Shown: piece by piece, positions 48,701 through 59,935 of the stretch
Layout of the letters: every line of letters starts with the position of its first letter
Numbering within the stretch: position 1 is the first letter of the stretch
Source of the DNA: Cymbidium sinense
Taxonomy: Eukaryota > Streptophyta > Magnoliopsida > Asparagales > Orchidaceae
Reading direction: 5' to 3'
Length of the DNA stretch: 64,000 nucleotides
Assembly: GCA_021442155.1 (NCBI GenBank)
Contig: CM038216.1
Location: 85,966,945 to 86,030,944, forward strand
The notes under the pieces: generated by a model
What the model saw: the letters and a program-made list of their open reading frames with translations, nothing else
Database searches by the model: none
What the model was told of the DNA's origin: nothing
Translations under genes and position numbers: made by a program

Positions 48701-51150
48701 GATTTGATGAGAATTCCATGTCAAGGACATGGAGGGAGATCCTCTAGGGGATCACATGCATTGGACATGACATGAGGGCGTCGAGGCATAGAAGAAGAAA
48801 ATTTGTTGGGGATAAGTTTTGAATTTGATTTGATTATATGATTTGTGGAAAAAAGTTTCACTTGGGTTAAGAATCTATAACCCACTGGGGATTAAGATCG
48901 AATTGACTTTAATTTATTTTGTTTTAATTCATGTAGAGGCATATCTGTCAGAGATATAGTCTTGATTCTGCTGGGGATCAAGTATATGAACCTTCCACCC
49001 GGGAACCCGATAGAGATTGGGATTTGAGTTTGATTTCATAGATTTTTTTGGGGATATATCCACTGGGAATAAGAGTTTGGTTGGATTTCTTTGATTTAGA
49101 CTCTACTAGGGAGTTGGTTTAATTTTGCTCCACTTTCAAGGTTAGTTTTGAATTTAATATTTTTGCTCAACTTGTTTACATATGATTTGGGGCTCCACTA
49201 GGGAGAAGGGTGTGATTTAACTCCACTGGGAAAAATTAGATTGGATTTAATTTAATTTAAGTTAATGTATGGACCCTATCGGTGTGCAACGAACCCATTG
49301 GGAATGGGCTATACCTAACATACCTCGTTTACAATCCAAAGGGATAGTCTACACCGTGTAGAGCTATCCAACATAAGGGTTACCTTTTGGTGCAAACTAG
49401 GAAGAAGGCATAGCAGACTTACAAATTCCAAAGCAAGGAACAACTAATTGGGTGACCTGTTGGATGCACAATAAATCAAACCTGACCTAGGCTGACTATT
49501 GAGTGAATGCCACTGAGGACTTATGTCAACTCAAAAATAATCAAGATTATGTGATTTGATATTGTTTGTTTAGTATAGTTTGATTTTAAATTGTGGGCAT
49601 ATCCATTGGGGATGTGAGCTTGATCAAATTAGATTTAATTTATGCCTGCGCATCGACCCACTAAGAAGGGGCTATATTGAACTTATCTCAAATTTATAAA
49701 TCCAAAGGGATAGTCTACATTATGGGTAGAGCTAGCCAACCTAAGGGGTTGCCTTTTGAGTAATGGCTATGCTAAGTAGCATAATACTTACATCTTAAAA
49801 ACAACAACCGGGTGACTGTGGTAGCACAACAAATGGAAGAACTTAGGGAGACTACATTTGAATGCCTTTGGGGACTAATATCAATCAAGAGTAGTTAGGC
49901 AACTTTATTGGGAGTTTTGTGACACGCCTAAAGATAGGATGCCTGCTTAGAGAAAGGTACCGCTAAGGGTGTCCTCTTAATCCACAAGTGAATATATATT
50001 TTGTTTATATATTTGTGTGGACCCTGTTAGTGTACGAGGGACCACACTGAGAATGGGCTATGTCAGGCTTGATCTATCTCAAATTTACTAGACCAAGGGA
50101 GAATCTACATTACATAGGACGGATTCTCCAACCACAGGGGTGGATACTAGGGAAGGAGAATTGTCCAATCCGATAGTAACCCAAGTAGTGTCTAAATGGG
50201 ATTACAAAGGACGTGATCCATATATAATGCCCATAGGGGAGGTGCTACTAGGGGCATTATCCTGAGCCCTGGAAAAGAAAGCTTATAGGTGTACATTGGC
50301 CAACTCAATGAGAAAGTGTAGTAGACTTACAACTGCCATGAGTGCTATATCCTAAGGTGAGAGAACCAACCAACCTAAGGTGCACCCATCACCATGAGCG
50401 GTGTCTCCGTTAGCATAGTGAGAACCAACCAACCTAAGGTGCCCTTCGATGTGCAATGATCAATCTGGAAAGAAAGCATGTAGGCTTACAATTTTCCAAG
50501 TGGAACTGATCATCGAGATAGTTTGTTATCAACGGGATAGATAATATATAACCTAGAGCTAACAAGGAGCCCGAGAAGGACGACACTTGAAGGCCAAGAG
50601 GGAAGGAGCCACTAGGGGACTTATCCTAAACATCAAATATACTCCACCCAGTCAGTCTATGAAGGCTAATCCATGAAGAAAGCATAGCAGATTCACATCC
50701 TCTTAAATGAAGCCAACATGAGGTAGCTTATCGGCCACACAGTAAGGCCTACCAAACTAACAAGGAGCTCATCAGTGTGCAGTGGCCAAGTTAGGAAGAA
50801 AAGCATAGTAGACATACATCCTTGAAAGCAAGAATACCACTGGGGTGACACACTAGCAGGGTAACACATTAGCGTGACCTAGAGCAGCTACTGAGTGAGT
50901 GTCACTGGGGTGTTATCTCAACTCAGAGTAGCTCGAGATAAAAGATATGTGTTTATTTTATATGTTTTTGTGTAGTTAGTCTTTGTGTTATGTCGATGAA
51001 GGATAGGATGCCACTTAGGTTCCTTACAACTACATTAAGCACATCATGGCAGATTAGCAAATAAGAATTCTTTCAAGATGTAAGAGATTGAATTCAAAAT
51101 GGAATTTTCATTGATGATAATTATTTTCAAACAAGATTTGTAATATTTCT
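48700..51150 (-). repeat. 3' untranslated region of relic C (inverted orientation)
   Basis: On the minus strand this carries the same units as 8183-10962. Starts of the GGACCC...GGTGTGC unit lie near 49267, 49650 (damaged) and 50027, about 380 bp apart. Between 50000 and 51000 the text is the complement of 8600-9475, including the GGGTCCACGATAAAC phrase (complement near 50007-50030). Near 51010 the complement of the GGCATCCTATCC phrase appears. It is contiguous with the integrase end of relic C, so it is that element's own 3' region. Confidence 0.75.
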
Positions 51151-51184
51151 TTAAGTAGAGCCTATTGATTGGAAGCATTGGGCG

Positions 51185-52330
51185 CTATCTCTTATGATTA
51201 ATAAGCTGATAAGATCCCCCTAAGTAGGCCTTCTCTATAGCAAAAGGGTCTCCCCAAGTGGGTTCAAACTTACCTCCCATCTTACGTTGAGCAATAATCA
51301 GTCTCCTTAGAACTAAAATAAGCTCTCCTACTTGAAAAGATCTAGGATAGACAAACTTGTTGTGAGCTTCAATCATTTTAGCTTTGTACAACTCGATATT
51401 TTAGCATGCCCTTAGGCATCTCTCCTCCAAACCTTCAACGTCTTCTAACTATAATTTGGTGTTCTGCTCTATTGTGATCTTTCTACCCACAGCTATCCTT
51501 AGTGATAAGAGTCAAAATTTTAATGGTAGAACAGCTTCGGACACATACACAATGGAGAAAGGAGTAGACTGAGTTGGAGTTTTATATGTTGTGCAGAAGG
51601 CCCACAAGGCTTCAATTAACTGCTTATGCCACTATCGATCGTTGTTGTCGAGTGTCTTATTCAGTATTTGGATGAGAGTTTTGTTGAAGGCTTCTGCTAA
51701 GCAGTATTCCCTCGAGTAGTCGATGGTAGAATATCTCTAATCTATGATGCATCTATGAGAAAAGTTATTGATCTTAGTGCTCTTGAATGCAGTACCATTA
51801 TTAGATATAATTCATCGAGGCACTCTGAACCTATATATGATTTGGTTCCTAAAAAACTAGAGCACATGCTGAGCTGTGATCTCTTTGAGAAGAATTGACT
51901 TTGGCCATTTGGAAAAGTAGTCAGTAGCAGCTAAGATGAATTGATGACCCTTGGAAGAATGAGGATTAATTGGACCCACTATGTCAGTACCCCAACACTT
52001 GAATGGCCATGAGACCAATGTAGGATGTAGAATGTTGGGTGGTTGGTGTAGGACCACACCGTGTATTTGACATTGGTGGCATCACCTAGCCATATCCATG
52101 CAATCTTTGATCATTGACGGCCAATAGTATCCTAGTCTCTCGATCTTGGCTTTCATCTTCAGACCATATTGGTTGGCTCCACATAATCCTGAGTGTACTT
52201 CAATCACGATCTTACAGGCTTCATGCTTTTCAAAATAACATAATCACATATGATAGAAAGACCACCAGTACAAGAAACCATCCATAAGAGTGTAGGAAAG
52301 TGCTCTCTACTTCATCTGATGGGCTTGAGA
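51185..52330 (-). pseudogene. Integrase relic, element C
   Basis: The C-terminal domain is open at 51391-51185: EAHNKFVYPRSFQVGELILV, then KMGGKFEPTWGDPFAIEKAY. The catalytic core piece 52057-51857 reads HQPPNILHP, then SWPFKCWGTDIVGPINPHSS (first Asp kept) and FILAATDYFSKWPKS. Between them lie LAEAF-type and EALWAFCTTYKTPTQST blocks with frame breaks. The zinc-binding region is degenerate near 52080-52250. Confidence 0.82.
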
Positions 52331-52930
52331 CTTCTCTTGAGGTAATTTTCCTTTATTTAAATAATCCATGAATGGTTTCCTCCAATCTAACTCATCATCC
52401 TTCTTGGTAATGGCAACCTCCGCTTCAAGAGAGTACTTTTTGATAAGTTCATTACCAATAAAAGATAAGACTTATCTATTCTGGACCTTTATTGATATGG
52501 ACTCATCCTCGAGACATGCCAACTCTTTAGCAAGCTTGGCTAAAGCATTTGCTAAGGTGTTCTCTCCTCGAGGAATCTTATAAATGCTAACCTCTAGAAT
52601 TTGGGCCAATATGTCCATGGTGTAGTTGTGGTTATGATGGAGCTTGGGCTTTATAACCTTATAGGCCCAATGCTTTGGTTGATAACTAGTTGAGAATCCC
52701 CAAAGATTTTGATGTTTTGGATGCTTAGAGTAATGGCTAACTCTAGATCGATAATTAAATCCTTATATTCGACTTCATTGTTGGTGCAAAGATTAGACAG
52801 ATAATATGAGAATCTCATCACATCACAGTCCGAAGTTAAGAGAACTATTCCTACCTTTGTTTTTCCTAGAATAATAGGATGTGGTTCTTCTCCTCTTTGA
52901 GATAAGGCCGCACCATCAAAGTACATCTCC
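52331..52930 (-). pseudogene. Archaeal-type RNase H (aRNH) relic, element C
   Basis: Open on the minus strand from 52926 to 52651: MYFDGAALSQRGEEP, then VGIVLLTSDCDVMRFSYYLS and CTNNEVEYKDLIIDLELAI, then FGDSQLVINQ with the catalytic Asp present (52696-52698). This intact box shows the ancestral state of the residues lost in A and B. The spacer to integrase (52600-52331) has several stops. Confidence 0.82.
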
Positions 52931-53400
52931 TAGCGGTGAATGCTACTATCCCCTTAGTTCATGATTGGTTCATTCGAGATATCATCACTAAGAGGAGTGT
53001 CAGCTGGAAGTGGGTGTACTGCTAAGAAATCCGCTAGTGCTTATCATTTCACAGCACGGAGGGGTGTGAAGGTAATGCCGAATTGCGAGAGGATCATGGA
53101 CCATGGTGCCAACCATTTGGAGAACATAGGCTGTGACATGAGATACTGTATTAGATTGATCTTAGAGAATAAGTTCACCTTATGAGGAAGGATGTAGTGC
53201 TGTAGCTTTTAGGATGCAAAGATTAAAGCTAGACAATGCTTCTCAATGGGTAGATAATTAGCCTCTGTAGGGATTAGACGACAGCTAAGGTAGTAGAGTG
53301 CATTTTCCTTCCCTTCATCATTAGCTTTGGCCAACAAAGCACCAAGTGAGTCATCTAACATAACAGTGTAAAGTATGAGCGTAAGATAAGGCGGTTAGAG
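52931..53400 (-). pseudogene. RNase H (first) and tether relic, element C
   Basis: Reading right to left: DDSLGALLAKANDEG near 53360-53310, NALYYLSCRLIPTEANYLPI near 53305-53245, EKHCLALIFAS near 53240-53205, KVNLFSKINLIQYLM near 53185-53140, and WSMILSQFGITFTPLRAVK near 53105-53045. There are fewer lesions than in A or B, but stops remain. Confidence 0.75.
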
Positions 53401-54210
53401 TGGTGGCATCATCAGGTAATGCTTGATGTCTTTGAAGCCATGCTCACACTTGTCATCCCACTTGAACATGGCATCCTTTTTGACAAGTGCTGAGAATGGA
53501 TGACATCTTCCTGATAAGTTGGATATAAAGCATCTTAGAAATGCATACCACCCTTGGAGTAATTTGAGTTGAGTTAAACTTTTAGGGGTGGCATTTCTAA
53601 TATCATCTTGATCTTCTTCATATCGATTTAGATTCCCTGGTGTCAGACAACAAACTGAAGGAATTTTTTTGAAGCTACTTCGAATGCACACTTCAGGGGG
53701 TTCATTCTGAGGTTATATTGTATTAAGTATTTGAAAACTACTCTCAAGTCAAAGAGATGGTCTTTCTTTTCTCTACTTTTGACCATGAGATCATCGACAT
53801 AGCACTCGACTTGATGATGAATGAGTTTGACAAAGACTTGAGTCATAGCTCACTAGTATGAGGCGTCATCATTTCTAAGGCTGAAAGGCATGACTTTATA
53901 GTAATAGATTTCGATCGAGGTTCTAAAAGCAATATTTCTTTCATCTTTAAGGACCATCTTTATTTGGCTATATCTAGATGAGCCATCCATGAAAGAGAAG
54001 ACTGCATGAGATGATACAATGTTCACCATCAGCTCTGAGATTGGTAATGGAATTCATCTTTTGGACATGCCTTATTTAGCCCTCTAAAATCGACGCATAT
54101 GTGAATTTAGCCATTATTTTTCTTAACTGGGATGATGCTGGCTAACCAGGTAGGGTATTTTTCTTCCGGATGAAGCTAGCATCGATCAATATTTTGACTT
54201 CATAAATGAC
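53395..54210 (-). pseudogene. Reverse transcriptase relic, element C
   Basis: Right to left: KKNNG, CVDFRG and LNKACPKD near 54130-54060, FSFMDGSSRYSQIKM near 54000-53955, VMPFSLRN-type text near 53895-53875, then the open piece 53846-53643 with ECYVDDLMVKSREKKDHLFD (YVDD at 53801-53790). Piece 53691-53395 continues LTQLKLLQGWYAFLRCFISN and the connection domain. Frameshifts separate the pieces, so it is inactive. Confidence 0.87.
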
Positions 54211-55300
54211 TTATTGTTCTATGTTTAATCGCATGCATCTAGGAGCTTGCTTAATAGGGTTAGCTGTAGGCTGTATTACTAGTTTATGGACTGCTATGTC
54301 AGGAGCCAATCCAAGCACCACTTCATAACTCCATGCAAAGTAGTCCTTAAACTTAGTCAATAGCTTAACTAAGTCATTGGTTTCAATTTCATTCAACAAA
54401 GAACTGATGTATGTCGGACGTGGATCTTCTTCAGTTCCTAAGTTGATTTTCTTGAGCTTGTCTATAGTTGACTTGTTCTCTTCTTCAAACTCTAGTGGTG
54501 CATATTTTTCTTCAAAATCATTTAGGTCATCTAAAGTATCTAAGAACAGCTCCTCATATGACTTAATGTGATTTGAAAAGAACCTATTAGATTCCAAATT
54601 ACTGGTAATGACTAAGTAGTAATCGTCATCATCAACTGGACCCACTATATTGAATCCTAGTCGTGGTCTTGATTGAGAGCTTTTGCATTTGTTCTTCCAT
54701 ATTCTTTCGAAGTAGTCTGACTTGTGCTTTGACCAAATATGTGGGATTAACACTTTATTTGGTAAATTATGAACACAAGGCAAGTACCAATCAAAACATA
54801 ATTATATTAAATCTTTATATGAATCATCCTCAAGTTCTACATCAACTTCTTGACTTAAGGATGATGCTCCCAAAAAGAACCTCTGAGTATTCACACCTGT
54901 GGATGACTTAGGGGCTTCCTTAGCTACCAAACCCTTAGCTTTTTGATAGGAAATTGAGGTTAGAGCTAAGGTTCCCAACTAATGCTTAACTGTTTCACAT
55001 ATAGACTTGGATACACTTATGCTTTGCTTTGGAGCCCGATCATCATTGCTATTTGGCTCAAGTGTCACCTCCAAGGGAATCTACTATTGAGAAGAGCTTT
55101 CTAGTGAGCTAACCATATAAGACTCATCTTATGAACTAGATTTTACGTATATATGGATTGTAGGTGTACTCCTTGTAGCTAGGACATATCTTCTATTAGG
55201 CAGCCAATAAAACAGTTTTCGACCCCTGGGACTACCTCTGAACTAGGCTCTTCCTATGCCTGGTGGAGGTCAGGTCATCCTACCCATATGTTCAAATGGA
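54211..55300 (-). pseudogene. Protease-RT linker relic, element C
   Basis: The longest uninterrupted reading in the window, 190 codons at 54783-54211. It begins CVHNLPNKVLIPHIWSKHKS and includes a highly acidic middle (LDDLNDFEEKYAPLEFEEEN) and LVKLLTKFKDYFAWSYEVVL before MRLNIEQ and a stop. This segment precedes RT in A and B as well. Its function in live Tat elements is not established to my knowledge. Beyond 54790 the frame is broken. Confidence 0.65.
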
Positions 55301-55810
55301 GTAACAAACTATGAGTGGAATATAATGTTAGGCTCCACTTCCTCCTCCAAGTCTATTTTCGCCCCTTTAATTTTTTGTTTCCATTTTCTATTTTCTTTTA
55401 TTTTTCTTTAAGTTTTTTTCTTTTTAATTTTCTTTTTCTTTTATTTTTAAACTTTAGCGAATTTCATGAGAATATAATTGTTGATTTTGAAGGAGGTAGT
55501 AAGCCGCATCCTCATATATGCCAACCTCGTGAACTATAAATGGCTTGAGATCTCCTTTGATACAGTAGATGATCCCACATCTCATGAACTTCATACACTC
55601 ATGTAGAGGATGAAGCTATGTTGTTCTTGTATATCCATCATCTCCCAAGCAAAAAATTAAAAGATGTATCCAAGTCAATAATGTGAAGCTTAGCTTCAGT
55701 CTTCCAATCATCTATTTCCAAGGGCAACACTATGGAGCCTAAGACCTGTTGACCTCACTTTTGGAGTGCGGATTCAATCTTCCCATCTTAGACTTAGGAG
55801 TCTTAGACAC
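55301..55810 (-). pseudogene. Retropepsin C-terminal relic, element C
   Basis: Right to left: a weak ALQK stretch near 55770, LGSIVLPLEIDDWKTEAKL near 55740-55685, LLGR-like text near 55650, IYEDAAYYLLQNQQL near 55520-55475, then a Lys-rich run (55440-55370) matching the low-complexity tail of A and B. The active-site loop is not recognisable, because homology fades upstream of about 55810. Confidence 0.7.
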
Positions 55811-57645
55811 TAAGACCCTAGTCATAAGACACTTCTAACAATTAGGTATACACTTAACCTAAGCCTAAACACTTAGAAGGGTTAACCATAGGATTAGGTT
55901 ATGACTTAGGGATTAGGATAATTCACCTACCCTACAACCCAAATCCAATCCATGTTCACCTTCTCAAACCAAACCTCAAGTTCAATTCAAACATCAAATT
56001 CAAATCCAAGTCCAAACCCAAATCCAAACCTCAAGCCTAAAGACTAGATGTTTGAAGCCCATGATCAAATCCAAACTTGAAACCCTTCCTAAGTCAAATG
56101 ATCTGTCCCATGGACTTAGCAAAATATTAATCCAAATCAATCCAAAATCAATTGATTTCCTCATAATCAATTTGTTTCTTCAATCATCATCCAAAATATA
56201 AATCAAATCTACATTCAAATGATCAAAACTAAATCAAATTAAATCAAAACCCTTCCTATGTCGTATGACCTATCCCATGGAATTTGCCAAATCTTAATCC
56301 AAATCAAGTCAAACTCAGTTGATTTTCTCACAAATCGATCATATTTTCAATCATCTTCAAGAATTTAAATGAAATATACATTTAAATCATCAAAACTAAA
56401 TCAAACCAAATCAAAATCCAAACTTAAGCCATATGACCCAACTGCATGGACTTACCCAATTCCTTCATTCCAAAACCCAAATTCAATTGATTTTCTCATG
56501 TATCAATCATACCTTCAATAATATTAACAAATATAAATGAAATATACAATCATCAAGCCAAACTAAAATCAACCCAAGTCAAACCCAACTTAACCCTTTT
56601 GACTTGAAATTTTCAAATGAACTAAAACCCATTTGATTCCAAGCCAATTGCAATTGAATTTATATATCAATCCCAAATCCATATATAAACTCAACTAAAT
56701 CAAATTCAATCCAAAATCAAGACAACTAAACCCAATCCACTTGACCCAAAGTGGCCAATTTGACCTATTTGAGCCACGTTCTAATCCTACCCAAATTGGA
56801 TTGAACCAAGTTAATCAAAACCTCCCATCATGATTGTTGATCACCCTAGGTTAATAAATTATCACAAATTGGGTCAAACCAAGTCAACTTGGTCATTTTA
56901 CCAAGTCAACCCCTTAATCCATATGAACCCAAACTAGCCAAATTGCAACATTAGCCAAATCCCTTGAAACAAATGATTCATACCAAGTCAAAATCAATAT
57001 TTGAATATGACTTGACCTCCAATTGAGTCAAACCAAACCCAATTGGCCCTCTTGACCCAAGTTGACCCAAATTGATCTAAAATACTAAATTTAGTCAAAT
57101 CAAAATATAAACCAAATTGATTGCAACCAATGCCTCAAGTTCATTCCAAATTGATTTTTGAACTTGACTAAAACCAGCATTGGACCCAATTGAACTTAAT
57201 TGACCTACTTAGCCAAAATTGACCTAAAGGTTCAAGTTGGCCAAAATCAAAACCAAATCAAAATTAATTGAAAACAAAGCCTACAACCATCTTCAATTGG
57301 TCAACTAAACCCAAACCAACAGCCAACCTAAGTCAATTTGACCAATTTGGTCAATTTGGTCAACTTAACCCATTTGACCCAAATGAATTCAAACAAGCCA
57401 AAATCAAATCTAAGCCAAACTAAACCAAACCAATTGAGCAAAAACATCTCAAATGATCATATGAACTTGGCCCAACCCTTGATTTGACCCAATTTGAGCA
57501 ATTGGTCAACTTGACCCAACCTAACCCAATTTGACCTAAATGAGTCAAATTGAGCCAAACCTAACCAAATTAACTCCAATTGACTTGAAATTTGGGCTAA
57601 CCCACTTTTGGCTCATTTTAAATCTACCCAAATCCAATCCAATGC
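55811..57645. repeat. CAAATCAA-rich region with a 168-bp tandem repeat
   Basis: A strongly biased region built from CCAAATC, CAATTGA and TTGACC words. A clear tandem repeat lies at about 56075-56590: CCCATGGAATTT/ATGGACTTA phrases at 56109, 56276 and 56444 are 167 and 168 bp apart, each followed by a TCAATTGATTT and a TCAAAACTAAATCAA block. A weaker fourth unit starts near 56585. Beyond 56700 the pattern dissolves into GACC/AATTG word repeats. No coding region is supported. Confidence 0.6.
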
Positions 57646-58140
57646 CAAATGATCATTCTATCCTTGGGTCAAGGGCATCATATGAGAGAAATCAGCCATG
57701 TAAGTGTCATTTCCATTCCTTGGCCACTTGGTACTCTCCCAATGGTCCACCTAGGCACCAAGGACACTACCCAACCTGACCCTAGGGGTGGTTGGGTCGA
57801 CCATGACCCATGGGAGTTGAAATCACCTCACCCTCCCCATTGGAGCATTTGAAACCCATAGCACACCCATGATTCCTCCTTGGCGGCCACCTCCACACCT
57901 TCAACCAACCAAGCTGAGCCAACTCACCTCTTCCCTACCACCCATGACTCCCTAAGATGGCTAGACTGGCAGTAGAAGCCAAACCCAATCCTACCATCCG
58001 ATTGAGATGAATGAGGGTATATAACCCCTCGTTTCTACTCAAACACACACAGAAATCATTCCTCAGAGCTTTAGCTACCCAAGATGAGCCGCTAGAGCCA
58101 TTCCCTAAGCTCCAAAGCTCATTCCTCAATCAAAAAATGC
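57646..58140 (+). promoter_or_regulatory. Possible LTR/promoter region with TATA box
   Basis: This 500-bp patch is richer in G and C than its surroundings and is not repeated elsewhere in the window. It contains TATATAA at 58018-58024 within GAGGGTATATAACCCC, followed about 30 bp later by CTCAAACACACACAG, a plausible start site. Plant LTR promoters commonly look like this. Orientation would be plus. No LTR ends or second LTR copy could be found, so this may be a chance match. Confidence 0.35.
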
Positions 58141-59337
58141 CATTAATATTCATCATGTGTCGCCAATAAGATTAGGCTTTAATTAGGCTTAATTAAATAT
58201 TTTTAATGGTCAAAACTTCTAAGAATCATAAAAAAATCATAGAGAAATCAAACAAATGCAAATAAATACTCACTTAATTAAAAAACTGACTAATTAAACA
58301 ATAAATACTCTTTTAAGTTAATTAATGATTAATTAATCCCATTAATAGTAAAAAATTAGTTAATTAAGTTCATTAATCATTATTCAACAGTAAGTGACGT
58401 AAGGAATAGGGTTGGGACCCCTTTACCTAAGTTCATTGCACCCTTTTTTTAAAATAAAATTAATTAATATTTAACTAATTAATTAAATCACTTAATGAAA
58501 TTAAAATCATAATCACATCAAACCTTAATTAATTAAATCATGGGGTACATCTTTAGGTGTTTAATAACCTAAAGGTGTTTAATGAAATTATGGTTTGTCC
58601 TTATGTGTGGGAAAACCATAAGAGTAATTAATTAAGTCCATTAATCTTATTAACTATTAATCAAGAGCCAGTTGCATTAGACCCCTTTTATTTCTTAGGA
58701 TCATTACAAGTTTATTTTACATGCATATCATGTTGGCTCATAATTATTTAGTTAATTAATTTAAGGTGACATAAGTAAGGGTAATAAATTCATATAATTA
58801 AAGGTCCAACTTAATTAACCCATAAAATCAACTTAATTACATTTCCTTAAATTAAATCAAATCACTAATGTGGGAATGGGCTTAAAAGAACAAGTGATGA
58901 TTTCTCTTCTCCTCTTTAAATCAAATAAAATCATAAACTTAATTAATAATGAAGCTTTGGTTTGCTTTAAATAATCTTATTTGATTTGATTGTCCCTAAG
59001 AACTACTTTGGTTGAATGAATCACATGCTTATATTTAATTGTCCTCTTTCCAATCATGTTAAATTTGGTATGTAATTTGAATTCATGCATCCATCTTTTC
59101 AAAATCAAGTAAAAGATAATGGATTTTCTTTTAAGTGTTGATTTAATTTAATATATGCATGGATTTTATCACTATTAAATCAAATGTGTTTTCAAAAGCT
59201 TATAAATGAATAATGATATGTGTTATGATGCTAGTTATAAATACATAAGAAATGCATGTGCTTATAACTTAATTGTATGAATGTTGATCTCTTTTTCCTC
59301 TATTCATGGGTTGATTTATATAAGATTGAATGGTAAT
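58141..59337. other. AT-rich noncoding stretch
   Basis: Rich in TTAATTAA-type words and oligo-A/T. I see no open frame of note, tandem structure, RNA gene or element end in it. It may be the continuation of an LTR that starts upstream, but nothing in the sequence proves this. Confidence 0.4.
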
Positions 59338-59935
59338 GAGTATAAAGTTTGGACATCCCCGAAACACGAAACTTTAGCTAGCCCCAAGGAAATCATTTGA
59401 TTACCTCACTTCCCTAGTTTAACAATGGCACTTACCCATTTTCTTTCATTCATATGTATTTTAACATTAAAATTTGGATAGAGCTTTAATTCATATATAT
59501 AAATGATTCGATAAATAATATACAACCTTTGCATGGTTTTCTTTCTCTCATTTATGTTTAGATACATGTGTGTTCAAGAAAACAAGTATATAGTCTAGAC
59601 ATCCCAGGAATATGAGGCTTTAGTTAGCTCCAAGGATGTCATTTGATTACCTTACTTCCCTGGTTTAACAATGAAACATACTTGCCTATATCTTGGTACA
59701 TGTATATGTATATGTGATTAGTGAATGAAAACCCCATTTTACATTAAAATTGCATGCATTTCTAATTGACTAAGTGGTTGAATTAATTATCCATATGTTT
59801 TGGAGCTTACTTCCTATGTTCATGTATACGAATTTACATATGTTTGAATATAAATGGGTATAAAGTCTAGACATCTCGATAATATGAGGCTTTAGCTAGC
59901 TCTAAGGAGGTCATTTGATTATGCTTAAGGGATGC
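59338..59935 (+). repeat. Three imperfect direct repeats of about 100 bp
   Basis: The block TATAAAGTCTAGACATC, then ATGAGGCTTTAGCTAGCTC, then AAGGAGGTCATTTGATTA occurs at 59341, 59587 and 59859. The first two also share ACTTCCCTAGTTTAACAATG. Spacings are 246 and 272 bp. The blocks are well preserved relative to the DNA between them. Confidence 0.6.

Larger units (their letters stand above)
48700..55810 (-). mobile_element. Decayed Ty3/gypsy (Tat-like) retrotransposon, relic C
   Basis: A minus-strand relative of A and B with the order protease end, linker, RT, RNase H, aRNH, integrase, 3' region (right to left). It keeps Gln and Asp codons that A and B have lost (Q at 53964-53966, D of GDSQ at 52696-52698), so it is a separate, more distant copy. 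Coding homology fades at about 55755-55810 inside the protease. Gag is not found next to it. Confidence 0.85.

Noticed and set aside
57540..57779. Plus-strand open frame of 79 codons
   Set aside because: It begins in the word-repetitive CAAATTGACC region, shows no conserved domain, and overlaps another open frame of equal quality.
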